DNA from: JBFLYC01 sp040756735 | Lineage (GTDB): Bacteria; Bacillota; DSM-16504; Desulfitibacterales; Desulfitibacteraceae | Direction: 5' to 3' | Length of the DNA stretch: 64,000 nucleotides | NCBI GenBank assembly: GCA_040756735.1 | Contig: JBFLYC010000011.1 | Coordinates: forward strand, 1-64,000 | Shown here: piece after piece, positions 1 to 8,278 of the stretch | How the letters are laid out: each line of letters starts with the position of its first letter | Position numbering within the stretch: position 1 is the first letter of the stretch | Translations under genes and position numbers: made by a program | The notes under the pieces: generated by a model | Seen by the model: the letters and a program-made list of their open reading frames with translations, nothing else | Databases searched by the model: none | Told to the model about the DNA's origin: nothing

Positions 1-36
1 TATGAGGACGTCTTTCCAGCTCAATTTACCTGACAT
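1..36 (-). CDS. Start of an unidentified leftward gene, cut by the window edge
   Basis: Reading leftward from an ATG at 36-34, the first twelve residues are MSGKLSWKDVLI and the frame is still open at the window edge. An AGGAGAG ribosome site lies at 43-49, six bases before this ATG; another in-frame ATG at 42-40 sits too close to it. A promoter-like pair lies further upstream at 64-91. The product is not recognisable from twelve residues. Because the neighbouring flhA is missing its entire 5' half exactly here, a mobile-element gene such as a transposase is the likeliest reading, but this is inference. Confidence 0.5.
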   Translation of the reverse strand, partial: MSGKLSWKDVLI

Positions 37-63
37 AATCATCTCTCCTGCTCAATTCTTTTT

Positions 64-91
64 ATTTTATCATAACATAGAGCAGGGTCAA
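64..91 (-). promoter_or_regulatory. Sigma-A-type promoter for the leftward gene
   Basis: On the minus strand TTGACC (91-86) and TAAAAT (69-64) are separated by 16 bp. Both are close to the consensus hexamers and point toward the ribosome site and ATG at 49-34. Prediction by eye only. Confidence 0.45.
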
Positions 92-121
92 TGTCCAGCT
101 TTATCCCACGATTATGAGTAA

Positions 122-1159
122 GAGCCTTCTTTGATACAGGTAGATCCATTGGAGATAGAGATCGGTTATAATTTAATATCTTTAACCGATGAGAGTCAGC
201 AGGGGGATCTCTTGGAAAGATTAGCTGCAGTAAGAAGGCAATGTGCCAAGGAAATGGGGATTTATGTGAAGCCCATTAGGATCAGAGACAATCTTCAATT
301 AGAGCCAAATAGTTATAGATTTAAAATGCGGGGTATTGAAATTACTGGAGGAGAGATCCTTCCTGGTTATTACCTTGCCATGAATCCTGGAGATCAGGAT
401 GTGAATATAGAAGGTATTGCGACCAAAGAGCCTACATTTGGGCTGGCGGCCTGGTGGATTTCTGAGGCTAATAGGGAAAAAGCAGAGCTTAGCGGTTTTA
501 CAGTTGTGGATGCTTCAACTGTGATGATCACCCATTTAACTGAATTCATTAAGTCTCATGGATATGAACTTCTAGGCAGGCAGGAGGTAAAAGAATTGTT
601 GGACCTGGTACGCGACAGTAATCCTGCTGTAGTTGAAGGTTTGGTGCCAGAAACTTTAAGTCTAGGCGAGGTACAGAAGGTTTTACAAAACCTACTTAAA
701 GAGCGGATTCCGATTAGAGATTTAGTTACTATTTTTGAGGCGCTGGCCAACAAGGGTTCGGTGGTTAAGGATTTAGATTTTTTAACAGAATCAGTGCGGG
801 GTTCCTTGGCCAGGCATATTAGTAAGACTTATGCTCCTGAAGGAAAATTGATTGTAGTAACCCTGGATCCATCATTGGAAGAAAGTATTGCAAAATCTTT
901 GCAGCATACAGCAGAAGGCCATTATCCTGTTCTTTCTCCAAATGTGGTCCAACACATTTTCGACCAGCTTGAAAAATATGTTCAAGATTTTTCCTTATTA
1001 GGACTTCAGCCGGTAGTGGTTTGTTCTTCGCGCATCAGGATGGCCTTTAGAAGGCTAATTGAAAGGTTTATGCCTGCCCTAGTGGTTTTATCACTTAATG
1101 AACTTGTGCCTGAATTGGAAGTGGAGGCAATTGGAATGGTGAAGGATCATGAAATTTAA
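122..1159 (+). pseudogene. flhA: flhA 3' fragment: cytoplasmic domain of the flagellar export gate without its membrane half
   Basis: FlhA is the export-gate protein of the flagellar type III secretion system; a normal protein is close to 690 residues, with about eight N-terminal membrane helices and a C-terminal cytoplasmic domain. Only the cytoplasmic domain is here, from IQVDPLEIEIGYNL, through RRQCAKEMGI and RIRDNLQLEPN, to ELVPELEVEAIG. FlhA-like reading extends back only to codon 122-124; the next codon upstream is a stop (TAA 119-121), and no FlhA membrane segment lies in 1-121. The only nearby start is a TTG at 131 with no good ribosome site. The 3' end is intact and overlaps flhF by 11 bp. 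A soluble fragment could be made, but it could not form the export gate. Insertion or rearrangement at about 120 is the simplest explanation; a second flhA elsewhere cannot be excluded. Confidence 0.75.
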
Positions 1160-2258
1160 AAAGTACATTACTAATGATATGAAGGAAGCCTGTCAAAGGA
1201 TACGAGAGGACTTAGGGGCAGATGCTGTTATCATTAATTCCAGGAAAGTGACACAAAAAGGGTTATTGGGTTTTCTTAAGCCAAGGATGCTAGAAGTTAC
1301 AGCAGCTATAGATGATATTAATCAAGCTAAGCAGCCTCTAAAACCTAAAAGAGCACATTTTCCTGAGGATATTATTTCAAAGGAAATGCGGGAAATGAAA
1401 GGACTCTTAGAAAAGCTCCTGATCCAAAATGGTCAGAGTTTTCACGAGCAGGGTGCATCAGCTCTAGATGGTAATGCGACAATTAACGCTTCTAATATAT
1501 TGGATAGGTTCTTCGCTGAGCAAGAGGTGCTTCCTTCAACTGCAAAAAAAATCCTTAGTGCTTTTACTGAAGAAGAGCTTCAACTTTGTTCTTCTGGGTG
1601 GGAGTTAATGGACATGTTAAAAGGTAAGCTGGAAAAGATCTTTGTGCCAGTTACCAGGGAAAATCATCTCAGCAGATTAATGGTGTTTATTGGACCGACA
1701 GGCGTAGGAAAAACAACCACCATAGCCAAGTTAGCTGCCAATTTTGCCCTTTATCATGGGCTTAATATTGGGTTGGTAACCATCGATACCTACCGGATCG
1801 GAGCCGTTGCCCAGCTAAAAACGTATGGAGAGATAATTGGAGTTACGGTAGATGTGGTAATGACACCTCATGAGCTTAAAATGACCCTTCAAAAATATGC
1901 AAGATGTGATTTGATTTTGCTTGACACCGCTGGCAGGTCGTCTAAAAATATCGAACAAATTGCTGAGCTCAAATCATTTTTAGATGTGGTCCGGCCGGCT
2001 GAAATATACTTGGTAATGAGTGCTAACACCAAAAACAAGGACCTTTTGACAATACTGGACAATTATAAATCTTTAAACTATTCGAAGCTTGTAATAACTA
2101 AAATCGATGAAACAGATAGCTTAGGTTGTCTAGTAAATGTGGCAGACATTACAGGGCTTCCGGTAGCTTATGTGACCAATGGCCAGAATGTGCCAGATGA
2201 TATTATTCCTGGAGAGCCGGAACGTTTGGCAAAGCTAATAGTGGGGGAAGTGGGATAA
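1149..2258 (+). CDS. flhF: FlhF, SRP-like GTPase for flagellar placement
   Basis: FlhF is a signal-recognition-particle-type GTPase that directs the site of flagellar assembly at the membrane. The 369-residue protein has a basic N-terminal region starting MKFKKYITNDMKEA, a low-similarity B-domain linker, and an NG GTPase domain. The P-loop GPTGVGKTTT is near residues 180-190, DTAGR near 258, and the TKIDETDSLG guanine-specificity segment near 316. The ATG lies inside the end of flhA, so the two are translationally coupled. The partner ATPase gene flhG follows directly. Length and motif order are normal for the family. Confidence 0.95.
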   Translation: MKFKKYITNDMKEACQRIREDLGADAVIINSRKVTQKGLLGFLKPRMLEVTAAIDDINQAKQPLKPKRAHFPEDIISKEMREMKGLLEKLLIQNGQSFHEQGASALDGNATINASNILDRFFAEQEVLPSTAKKILSAFTEEELQLCSSGWELMDMLKGKLEKIFVPVTRENHLSRLMVFIGPTGVGKTTTIAKLAANFALYHGLNIGLVTIDTYRIGAVAQLKTYGEIIGVTVDVVMTPHELKMTLQKYARCDLILLDTAGRSSKNIEQIAELKSFLDVVRPAEIYLVMSANTKNKDLLTILDNYKSLNYSKLVITKIDETDSLGCLVNVADITGLPVAYVTNGQNVPDDIIPGEPERLAKLIVGEVG

Positions 2259-3128
2259 ATGAAGGATCAAGCCAGTCGTTTAAGGGAGATAGCATCTTTG
2301 AACAAAGACGGCAACAAATCCAACATTTCTTCAATTAAAGTATTGGCTGTGGTTAGCGGCAAAGGAGGTGTTGGGAAAACAAACATTTCCTTAAATTTAG
2401 CAATTGCCCTTGCAAAGAGGGACAAAAAAGTCCTGGTATTTGATGCAGATTTAGGCATGGCGAATATTGACATCCTAATGGGTATCGTTCCAAAATATAC
2501 TCTATACGATGCTTTAAAAGGAACAGTATCTTTACAGGATATTGTGGCTGAAGGTCCCTTGGGAATAAAAATTATACCAGGGGGCTCTGGAGTTGGTGAA
2601 TTAACCCAAATTGATTTTCAACAAAGGGAGTATATTTGGGATCAACTTAGAAAGTATTTTATTGGCCTTGATTATGTGTTAATAGATTGCGGAGCTGGTA
2701 TTAACAGGTCTATTGTTGGGTTCATGGTTGCAGCAGATGAGGTTGTTGTGGTTTTGACTCCTGAGCCCACATCTATCACTGACGCTTATAGCGTAATAAA
2801 AATTTTATCTAAGTTTCAGATAAATTCAGAAGTGTTTTTGATTGTAAATAGGGTCAATAATTTAGAAGAGGCCCAATCCACTGCTAGAAAAATTGAAACT
2901 GTTTCCCAGAGGTTTTTAAATATAAAGATAAAAAGACTTGGTTTTATTTCCAATGATGAGGTCATAGAGAGGGCAGTGCGTAAACAGGTACCTTTTACTG
3001 TCCTATATCCAAACAGTAAAGCCTCAATGGACATGGAGCAGTTAGCTGAAAATCTGATTGAAGGCAAGATGAGACCCCCAAAAGGTGTTGACAGCTTTAT
3101 GGGTAGGCTGCTTAAGTTGTTCGGTTAG
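2259..3128 (+). CDS. flhG: FlhG/YlxH, MinD-like ATPase controlling flagellar number
   Basis: This 289-residue MinD/ParA-type ATPase partners FlhF in setting flagellar number and position. The deviant Walker A motif KGGVGKT is near residue 35, DADLGMANID near 61, and the family's IIPGGSGVGEL segment follows. The N-terminal stretch (about 25 residues before the Walker motif) is where known FlhG proteins carry the element that activates FlhF. The ATG begins on the base after the flhF stop, so the pair is co-translated. A MinD identity is disfavoured by this position and by the absence of minC or minE nearby. Confidence 0.93.
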   Translation: MKDQASRLREIASLNKDGNKSNISSIKVLAVVSGKGGVGKTNISLNLAIALAKRDKKVLVFDADLGMANIDILMGIVPKYTLYDALKGTVSLQDIVAEGPLGIKIIPGGSGVGELTQIDFQQREYIWDQLRKYFIGLDYVLIDCGAGINRSIVGFMVAADEVVVVLTPEPTSITDAYSVIKILSKFQINSEVFLIVNRVNNLEEAQSTARKIETVSQRFLNIKIKRLGFISNDEVIERAVRKQVPFTVLYPNSKASMDMEQLAENLIEGKMRPPKGVDSFMGRLLKLFG

Positions 3129-3161
3129 GGCTTAAGTTGATTATTTAGAAAGGAGATACTA

Positions 3162-3845
3162 ATGGCTATTAACAAGTTTAGATTTCTGAAGATAAATAGA
3201 CAAATAGATGTGTTCAGTGCTAAAGATGGAATAGCATATAAAAGTCTCATACAAGAAATTAGGGAAGATTCCTTTGCAATACAAGAGCCTATCTATAAAA
3301 TGTCTGTATTACCTTTGCAGCCAGGACAAAGGGTGAGTCTGAAGATATCAACAGAGGGTGATAAATATACTTTTGAGTCACAAGTATTATCTTTAATAAA
3401 GGAAAATAAGCTGGTTTTATATGTTTTAACCGTACCGGAAAATGTAGTTAAGCAAGAAAGAAGGAACTTTGTCAGGGTAGAAGTAGCAATCAATGTTAAG
3501 TATAATATTCTAAAAGAGCCGCCTAATGATCTGGGAAAACTAAACAGCTTGCAGCTATCAAGGGAAGCTTTGGGAATAGATTTAAGCGGGGGTGGGTTAA
3601 TGCTGGTCCTGAAAAAACCCGTACCTGAAAGGCAATATATTATTATGGAGTTTGATGTTGGCACTGGTGGAATACCTTTTAGGGTTAGGATATTAGGACA
3701 GGTGTTGAGGTCCATAACTGAGGAGCGAGGTAGGGCGATAAGGCATTTAGCAGGTGTAAGTTTTATTGAAGTTGATGAAAGATTGAGAGACAAAATAATT
3801 GCCTTTGTATTTGATAAAATAGTTAAAAATATTAGAAGGTTATAG
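3162..3845 (+). CDS. PilZ-domain c-di-GMP receptor, YcgR/YpfA-like flagellar brake
   Basis: The 227-residue protein has a YcgR-type N-terminal beta domain and a C-terminal PilZ domain. Both c-di-GMP-binding signatures are visible: the arginine motif in ERRNFVRVEV (residues about 99-108) and DLSGGG (about 141-146). Proteins of this type bind cyclic di-GMP and slow or stop the flagellar motor. AAAGGAG precedes the ATG at a good distance. The position between flhG and the sigma-28 gene supports a motility role. Whether it acts on MotA or on the FliM/FliY switch cannot be told from the sequence. Confidence 0.9.
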   Translation: MAINKFRFLKINRQIDVFSAKDGIAYKSLIQEIREDSFAIQEPIYKMSVLPLQPGQRVSLKISTEGDKYTFESQVLSLIKENKLVLYVLTVPENVVKQERRNFVRVEVAINVKYNILKEPPNDLGKLNSLQLSREALGIDLSGGGLMLVLKKPVPERQYIIMEFDVGTGGIPFRVRILGQVLRSITEERGRAIRHLAGVSFIEVDERLRDKIIAFVFDKIVKNIRRL

Positions 3846-3854
3846 GGCGGAAAA

Positions 3855-4616
3855 ATGGACAGAGAACATTTATGGAAGAGCTATCAAATAAATAAAGATC
3901 CTTTTAGCAAGGATAAAATCATTGAAAGCTATTTGCCTCTGGTAAAAAAAATAGTTGGCCGCATGACTTTAAAAATACCACCCCATTGGGATGAGGAGGA
4001 TGTTATCAGCTATGGAATCATAGGTCTGATTGAAGCTGTCGAAAGGTATATTCCCAGCAAAGGTGTTAAGTTTGAGACCTTTGCAACCTTAAGAATAAAA
4101 GGGGCAGTTCTCGATGCCCTTCGAGATTCCACAATTATCCCAAGGGGTCTAGGAGAGAATTTGTCCAAGGTATCTCGGGCTGTAGAAAAGCTTGAACAAG
4201 AAACTGGAGCAGAGGTTTCTTCTGAGCAAATAGCTGCTGAATTGAAGATGTCTGTAAAAGAAATAGACGAGGTAATGGTTGCTTTTTCTCATCTTAGTTT
4301 TGTATCTTTACATGAAAGTCTTCATATGGACGGGAATGAGAATGAGGATGTGATGTTAATTGACACTATACCATCAGATAGTCAATATGATCCTGCAGAA
4401 CAGGCATCATGGTCTGAGACTAAAAGGCAACTTGTAGAAGCAATTAAAAGTTTAACTGATAAAGAAAGGTTAATTCTAGCCTTATATTATTATGAAGAAT
4501 TGACATTAAAAGAAATTGCAGATGTACTTGATGTTAGTGAATCCAGGGTATCTCAGCTTAGGAGTAGGACTTTATTGAAACTCAGACTTTTTATGGAGAA
4601 AGGAAAAATGAACTGA
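3855..4616 (+). CDS. sigD: Sigma-28 factor (SigD/FliA) for late flagellar and chemotaxis genes
   Basis: The 253-residue protein is a sigma-70 family factor of the FliA/SigD/WhiG group. Region 2 includes the DEEDVISYGIIGLIEAVERY segment and KFETFATLRIKGAVLDALR; region 3 follows; region 4 ends with LTLKEIADVLDVSESRVSQLRSR. It directs RNA polymerase to late motility promoters such as flagellin genes. It lies in the same place as sigD in the Bacillus fla/che operon, downstream of flhF and flhG, and its stop codon overlaps the next start (TGATG). Confidence 0.93.
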   Translation: MDREHLWKSYQINKDPFSKDKIIESYLPLVKKIVGRMTLKIPPHWDEEDVISYGIIGLIEAVERYIPSKGVKFETFATLRIKGAVLDALRDSTIIPRGLGENLSKVSRAVEKLEQETGAEVSSEQIAAELKMSVKEIDEVMVAFSHLSFVSLHESLHMDGNENEDVMLIDTIPSDSQYDPAEQASWSETKRQLVEAIKSLTDKERLILALYYYEELTLKEIADVLDVSESRVSQLRSRTLLKLRLFMEKGKMN

Positions 4617-5002
4617 TGAGTTTTGTATTAATTATTATCGGACTTATTCTGATTATTATTACTCTACCCTCTGCAAAAGAAAAAATCTTCAGCAAAAAGT
4701 ATGAAGAGAGAACACAGGAATTAATATTTTTAAAAAGGATTGAAGATAAGTTGGACTTAGTATTAAATAAATTAAATAATATGGAGGAACCCATACTGGC
4801 TGATCATGCTGAATCCATGGAATTAGTGAGTCATACCTATACCTCGAACTCTTTTTCTGAGCGCTTGAAAAAAAGTCAAGCCATGGTTGAGTATAAGGAA
4901 ATCATTGAAGCTCATGAGAAGGGTGAGAGTATTATCAACCTGGCCCAAAGATACAACAGGGGAAAGGGTGAAATACAATTAATTCTAAATTTAAAAAGAT
5001 AA
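4616..5002 (+). CDS. SwrB/YlxL-like DUF6115 membrane protein
   Basis: This 128-residue protein has one N-terminal membrane helix (about residues 3-19, rich in I and L), a charged coiled-coil-like middle, and a C-terminal helix-turn-helix-like tail around YKEIIEAHEKGESIINLAQRY. This layout and its place directly after the sigma-28 gene match the SwrB/YlxL family (DUF6115). In Bacillus subtilis SwrB promotes flagellar export-apparatus assembly and swarming. The family assignment rests on layout and position, not on strong motif conservation. The start overlaps the sigD stop by one base. Confidence 0.65.
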   Translation: MSFVLIIIGLILIIITLPSAKEKIFSKKYEERTQELIFLKRIEDKLDLVLNKLNNMEEPILADHAESMELVSHTYTSNSFSERLKKSQAMVEYKEIIEAHEKGESIINLAQRYNRGKGEIQLILNLKR

Positions 5003-5202
5003 AAAGATTTGTAGAAAAGTATGATCAGGTGATTCTTGGGATTGGTATTGGTCTGCTTTTATCTGGGATTCTGTTTGGCATTGCTTCACCAAGAATGTCA
5101 AATTATCAAATAGAAAATTTGGCTAGACAACAAGGAATGGTTTTTCCACATGAACTGCTACCTTTTAATGATTATGACAAAGGAGGAATTAAAGGTGATT
5201 AG
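4978..5202 (+). CDS. Small single-pass membrane protein with a probable ATT start
   Basis: An open frame of 74 codons fills the space between the DUF6115 gene and the rod-protein gene. It reads from a basic N-terminus (KFKKIKRFVEKYDQ) into a hydrophobic helix (about residues 19-38, VILGIGIGLLLSGILFGIA) and then a tail containing QIENLARQQGMVFPHEL. The frame has no ATG, and GTG or TTG upstream of the helix is also absent. ATT at 4978 sits about seven bases after GGGGAAAGGG (4959-4968), so an ATT start, as in infC, is the best reading. The tail resembles short MltG/YceG-related membrane proteins found near flagellar genes in Clostridia, from memory only. It overlaps the 3' end of the preceding gene by 25 bp, and its stop overlaps the next start by 8 bp. 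Confidence 0.6.
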   Translation: MNSKFKKIKRFVEKYDQVILGIGIGLLLSGILFGIASPRMSNYQIENLARQQGMVFPHELLPFNDYDKGGIKGD

Positions 5203-5902
5203 GGGACTGTATATAGCAGTTAACGGTTTGCTTTCAAGGCAGATACAACAGGATGTTTTAGCTGACAATATTGCTAATATCAATACTCCTGGGTATAAAA
5301 GAACACAAGTAACTTTCAGTTCTTTCCATGATGCTTTAATATATTCAGTAAATAATCGGGGTACATATCCTGTTGGTTTAATTCCCCATGGTTCCCAGGT
5401 TCAAGGAACACACATTGATTTATCTATGGGTAATCTTGTGGAAACAGGTTCCCCATACGACTTTGCTATTGAAGGAGATGGCTTCTTTATTGTAGAAACG
5501 CCACAAGGAGACTTATATACAAGGAAAGGAGCATTTTCTGTGGACGCAGAAGGGTACCTGGTTACTATTAATGAAGGCTATAGGGTAATCGGCGTCTATG
5601 ATGACTATATTGTTATGAAAGATGGTAATTTAAACCAAGATTTTGCAATTGCCAATCCCCCTTTGGAGCATATGCTTAAACAGGGTCATGACCTTTTTAG
5701 TTTAAGGGAGGGAATTGATGAGAATATCTTGGAAAACCCCTCAGTAAAACGCGGTTTTTTAGAAAGCTCAAATGTGGATTTTGGGCAAGTAATTGGTGAA
5801 ACAATTGAAACATTGAGGTTGTTTCAACTGAATCAGAGAATGCTTTTAGCTCAAGACGAACTTTTGAAAAAGGCTGCTAATGAAATCGGTAGTATTAGAT
5901 AA
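5195..5902 (+). CDS. Flagellar basal-body rod protein, FlgF/FlgG family
   Basis: The 235-residue protein has the N-terminal rod signature LADNIANINTPGYKR (about residues 22-36), the middle SGSPYDFAIEGDGFF-type block (here ETGSPYDFAIEGDGFF), and a C-terminal GFLESSNVD block. It would form part of the flagellar rod. GTG at 5195 is chosen because AAAGGAGG (5179-5186) lies eight bases before it and the protein then begins MIRGLYIAVNG, as in rod proteins. An in-frame start at 5150 would add 15 unrelated residues. The final helix (IETLRLFQLNQRMLLAQDELL) differs from the usual FlgG ending, so FlgF versus FlgG is left open. Confidence 0.85.
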   Translation: MIRGLYIAVNGLLSRQIQQDVLADNIANINTPGYKRTQVTFSSFHDALIYSVNNRGTYPVGLIPHGSQVQGTHIDLSMGNLVETGSPYDFAIEGDGFFIVETPQGDLYTRKGAFSVDAEGYLVTINEGYRVIGVYDDYIVMKDGNLNQDFAIANPPLEHMLKQGHDLFSLREGIDENILENPSVKRGFLESSNVDFGQVIGETIETLRLFQLNQRMLLAQDELLKKAANEIGSIR

Positions 5903-5940
5903 GAGAACACAATGTATGTAGTTAATAATGGAGGATGTAG

Positions 5941-6450
5941 ATGATAAATGCAGGGTTAAAAAGCCAGTATATCGAAGAATTCAAAGTTGGAATTGCTGAT
6001 TGGAAAGTTACAGCTGCTCCGCATCATATAATAACACTTGGCCTGGGATCTTGTGTCGGCATAGTTTTGCTTGACATTAAGGCTAGGGTAGGAGGTATGG
6101 TTCACATTATGCTTCCAGATAGTAACCAATTTAGAAATGCCAATAACCCAGCGAAGTTTGCAGATACTGGAATTGCGCTTCTTCTAAAAGAGACTATGAA
6201 GATCGGCGCTAGAAAGGGCAGTATCATAGCCAAAATTGCAGGAGGCGCTCAAATGTTTAAAGGGTACAATTCTAGCTTGCTCAACATAGGCGAACGCAAT
6301 GTAAACAAGACCAGAGAGGTTTTGGAGGGTTTCGGCATACCATTAGTATCTGAAGACACAGGGGGGCATGTAGGTAGAACATTAATTCTCCAAAATGACA
6401 CACAAAAGGTATTTGTTCGCACTATAGGAAATATGCTAAAAGAATTATAG
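5941..6450 (+). CDS. cheD: CheD, chemoreceptor glutamine deamidase
   Basis: CheD deamidates specific glutamines of chemoreceptors and, in Firmicutes, also binds CheC and stimulates its phosphatase activity. The catalytic triad can be placed by comparison with the Thermotoga enzyme: Thr32 and Cys38 in TLGLGSCVG, and His55 in GGMVHIMLP. The 169-residue length is normal. GGAGG precedes the ATG. The presence of cheC three genes downstream fits the known CheC-CheD partnership. Confidence 0.95.
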   Translation: MINAGLKSQYIEEFKVGIADWKVTAAPHHIITLGLGSCVGIVLLDIKARVGGMVHIMLPDSNQFRNANNPAKFADTGIALLLKETMKIGARKGSIIAKIAGGAQMFKGYNSSLLNIGERNVNKTREVLEGFGIPLVSEDTGGHVGRTLILQNDTQKVFVRTIGNMLKEL

Positions 6451-6457
6451 GAGGAAA

Positions 6458-7234
6458 ATGACGTTGGATTTTTGGGAGTTTCGTGATAGGATTTCAGAAA
6501 AGTATAATTTAAATTTATGTGGTTACAAAGAAAAGCAGCTTAAAAGAAGAATAGAGCACTTAATGAACTGCCAGGGGTTTGACGATTTTCAAAGGTACTT
6601 TAGAGCATTAATAACTGATGAAGACCAAAAGAATAAGTTTTTGGATAAATTAACCATTAATGTTTCGGAGTTTTTCCGAAATAAAGAAATCTTTGATAGG
6701 TTGGAGGGGGAAGTTATACCCCTGCTCATTAACAGGAAGTCGGGTAATTTGAGGATTTGGAGCGCAGCTTGTTCCAATGGAGCCGAGCCATACAGTATTG
6801 CCATAATCCTGGATAAATACCAGGGAAATATCCACACAATAGATGCCACTGATATTGATGAGAGGGTGCTGATGGAGGCCAAAGAAGCCAAGTATCGAAA
6901 GGAATTAATTAAGGGCGTATCTGAGGAGAGACTTAAGAATTACTTTACTCCCATTGGAGATTTGTACCAGCTTAAAGACTTTATTAAAAATAGAGTTAGT
7001 TTCAAAAAACATGACCTGCTTAGGGATAAATTTGACAAAGATTATGACTTGATTGTTTGTCGTAATGTTACAATTTATTTTACTAAGGAAACTCAAGATT
7101 TTTTATATAAAAGCTTTGCAGCATCACTAAAGCCGGGGGGTATCCTTTTTATTGGGGCAACGGAGAGTATCTTAAATTATAGGCAGTTGGGTTTTGAAAA
7201 AATATCACCTTGGTTTTATCAAAAACCTTTTTAA
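6458..7234 (+). CDS. cheR: CheR, chemoreceptor glutamate methyltransferase
   Basis: CheR transfers methyl groups from S-adenosylmethionine to receptor glutamates during adaptation. The 258-residue protein has the helical N-terminal domain (GYKEKQLKRRIEHLM) and the methyltransferase domain with RIWSAACSNGAEPYSI at about residues 98-113, DATDID for the ribose contact, and VCRNVTIYF near 200. The canonical VLIYF version of the last motif is slightly changed here (NVTIYF). It follows cheD by seven bases with a good GGAGG. cheB, cheA and cheW are not in the window. Confidence 0.95.
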   Translation: MTLDFWEFRDRISEKYNLNLCGYKEKQLKRRIEHLMNCQGFDDFQRYFRALITDEDQKNKFLDKLTINVSEFFRNKEIFDRLEGEVIPLLINRKSGNLRIWSAACSNGAEPYSIAIILDKYQGNIHTIDATDIDERVLMEAKEAKYRKELIKGVSEERLKNYFTPIGDLYQLKDFIKNRVSFKKHDLLRDKFDKDYDLIVCRNVTIYFTKETQDFLYKSFAASLKPGGILFIGATESILNYRQLGFEKISPWFYQKPF

Positions 7235-7252
7235 GGAAAGAGGGAGATAACA

Positions 7253-7870
7253 CTGCTGGAATGGGAAAGACTTCAACCTTTACATTTAGATGTATTAAAG
7301 GAAATAGGAAACATTGGTGCAGGAAATTCGGCTACTGCTTTAGCGGGAATGCTTAACAAGAAGATAAATATGGATGTTCCTACCGCAGGTGTGATTAATT
7401 TTAGAGAAATTATTGAAATGCTTGGGAGCGAAGAGGAAAAGGCTGTTTGTGTCAATTTGTCTGTAAAAGGAGATGCTCCAAGCACAGTATTATTTTTGCT
7501 CTCTGAACAAAGCGCTTTTGTTCTGGTTGATTATCTAATGGGGAGAGAACCAGGATTTACAGTGGAAATGGATGAAATGGCAGAGTCAGCCTTGCAGGAG
7601 GTTGGTAATATCCTTACCGGCAGTATGTTAAATGCTCTTTCAACAATGACCGGGCTGCCCATGAGTTCATCAGTACCTGCAATAGCCTATGACATGCTTG
7701 CGGCAGTATTAAGCGCAGCACTTTTGGAAAGAGGCTACTTTGAAGATAAGGTGCTATTGATTGAAACAAGATTTTATGATGTGAATGTAGTTTTAAAGGG
7801 GTATTTCATGCTCATACCCGCAGAGGGTTCATTGGAAAAAGTATTTCATACCTTGGGCTTAAATTTGTAG
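7253..7870 (+). CDS. cheC: CheC, CheY-P phosphatase with a CTG start
   Basis: CheC removes phosphate from CheY-P and is stimulated by CheD. Both active-site signatures ([DS]xxxExxN) are intact: Asp13/Glu17/Asn20 in DVLKEIGN and Ser112/Glu116/Asn119 in SALQEVGN. The first signature lies upstream of the earliest ATG (7349), so translation must begin before it. CTG at 7253, six bases after AGGGAG (7241-7246), gives a 205-residue protein of normal family length; CTG at 7256 is an equal alternative. An annotation that starts at the ATG would lose one catalytic site. Confidence 0.9.
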   Translation: MLEWERLQPLHLDVLKEIGNIGAGNSATALAGMLNKKINMDVPTAGVINFREIIEMLGSEEEKAVCVNLSVKGDAPSTVLFLLSEQSAFVLVDYLMGREPGFTVEMDEMAESALQEVGNILTGSMLNALSTMTGLPMSSSVPAIAYDMLAAVLSAALLERGYFEDKVLLIETRFYDVNVVLKGYFMLIPAEGSLEKVFHTLGLNL

Positions 7871-7884
7871 ATGGGAGGTTAATT

Positions 7885-8247
7885 ATGGGAAAAAGAGTAT
7901 TAATTGTTGATGATGCAGCGTTTATGAGGATGATGATTAAGGACATCCTTAACAAAAATGGTTATGAGGTGGTTGGCGAAGCAGAAAATGGTCAGAGGGC
8001 AGTTGACCTTTATAAAGAGGTAAAGCCTGACCTGGTTACAATGGATATTACCATGCCTGAGAAGGATGGTATTGCTGCAGTAAGAGAAATCAAGCTTTTT
8101 GACCCAAATGCCCGGGTGATCATGTGTAGCGCTATGGGACAACAAATGATGGTAATGGAAGCTATTCAGGCAGGAGCCAGGGATTTTATTGTTAAGCCTT
8201 TTCAGCAGGACAGAGTCATACAGGCATTAGAGAAAGCGTCCAAATAG
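7885..8247 (+). CDS. cheY: CheY, chemotaxis response regulator
   Basis: This is a 120-residue single receiver domain. The acidic pocket is Asp9/Asp10, the phospho-acceptor is Asp54 in DLVTMDITMP, Ser82 takes the switch position, and the conserved lysine is Lys104 in FIVKPFQ. Phosphorylated CheY binds the N-terminal peptides of FliM and FliY encoded just downstream to change motor rotation. No output domain is present, and GGGAGG precedes the ATG. Sporulation regulator Spo0F is a distant alternative, but the genomic position settles the identity. Confidence 0.95.
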   Translation: MGKRVLIVDDAAFMRMMIKDILNKNGYEVVGEAENGQRAVDLYKEVKPDLVTMDITMPEKDGIAAVREIKLFDPNARVIMCSAMGQQMMVMEAIQAGARDFIVKPFQQDRVIQALEKASK

Positions 8248-8278
8248 AGGTGGCTATACTGAAAGGGGGTGGGTATTC

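Noticed and set aside
1..121. Group II intron end interrupting flhA
   Set aside because: No domain V-like hairpin is seen before the junction, and the leftward promoter and ATG close to the junction suit an IS-type gene better.
3293..3793. A 166-codon minus-strand frame inside the PilZ gene
   Set aside because: It is antisense to a well-conserved gene with clear PilZ motifs and has no ribosome site; a shadow frame.
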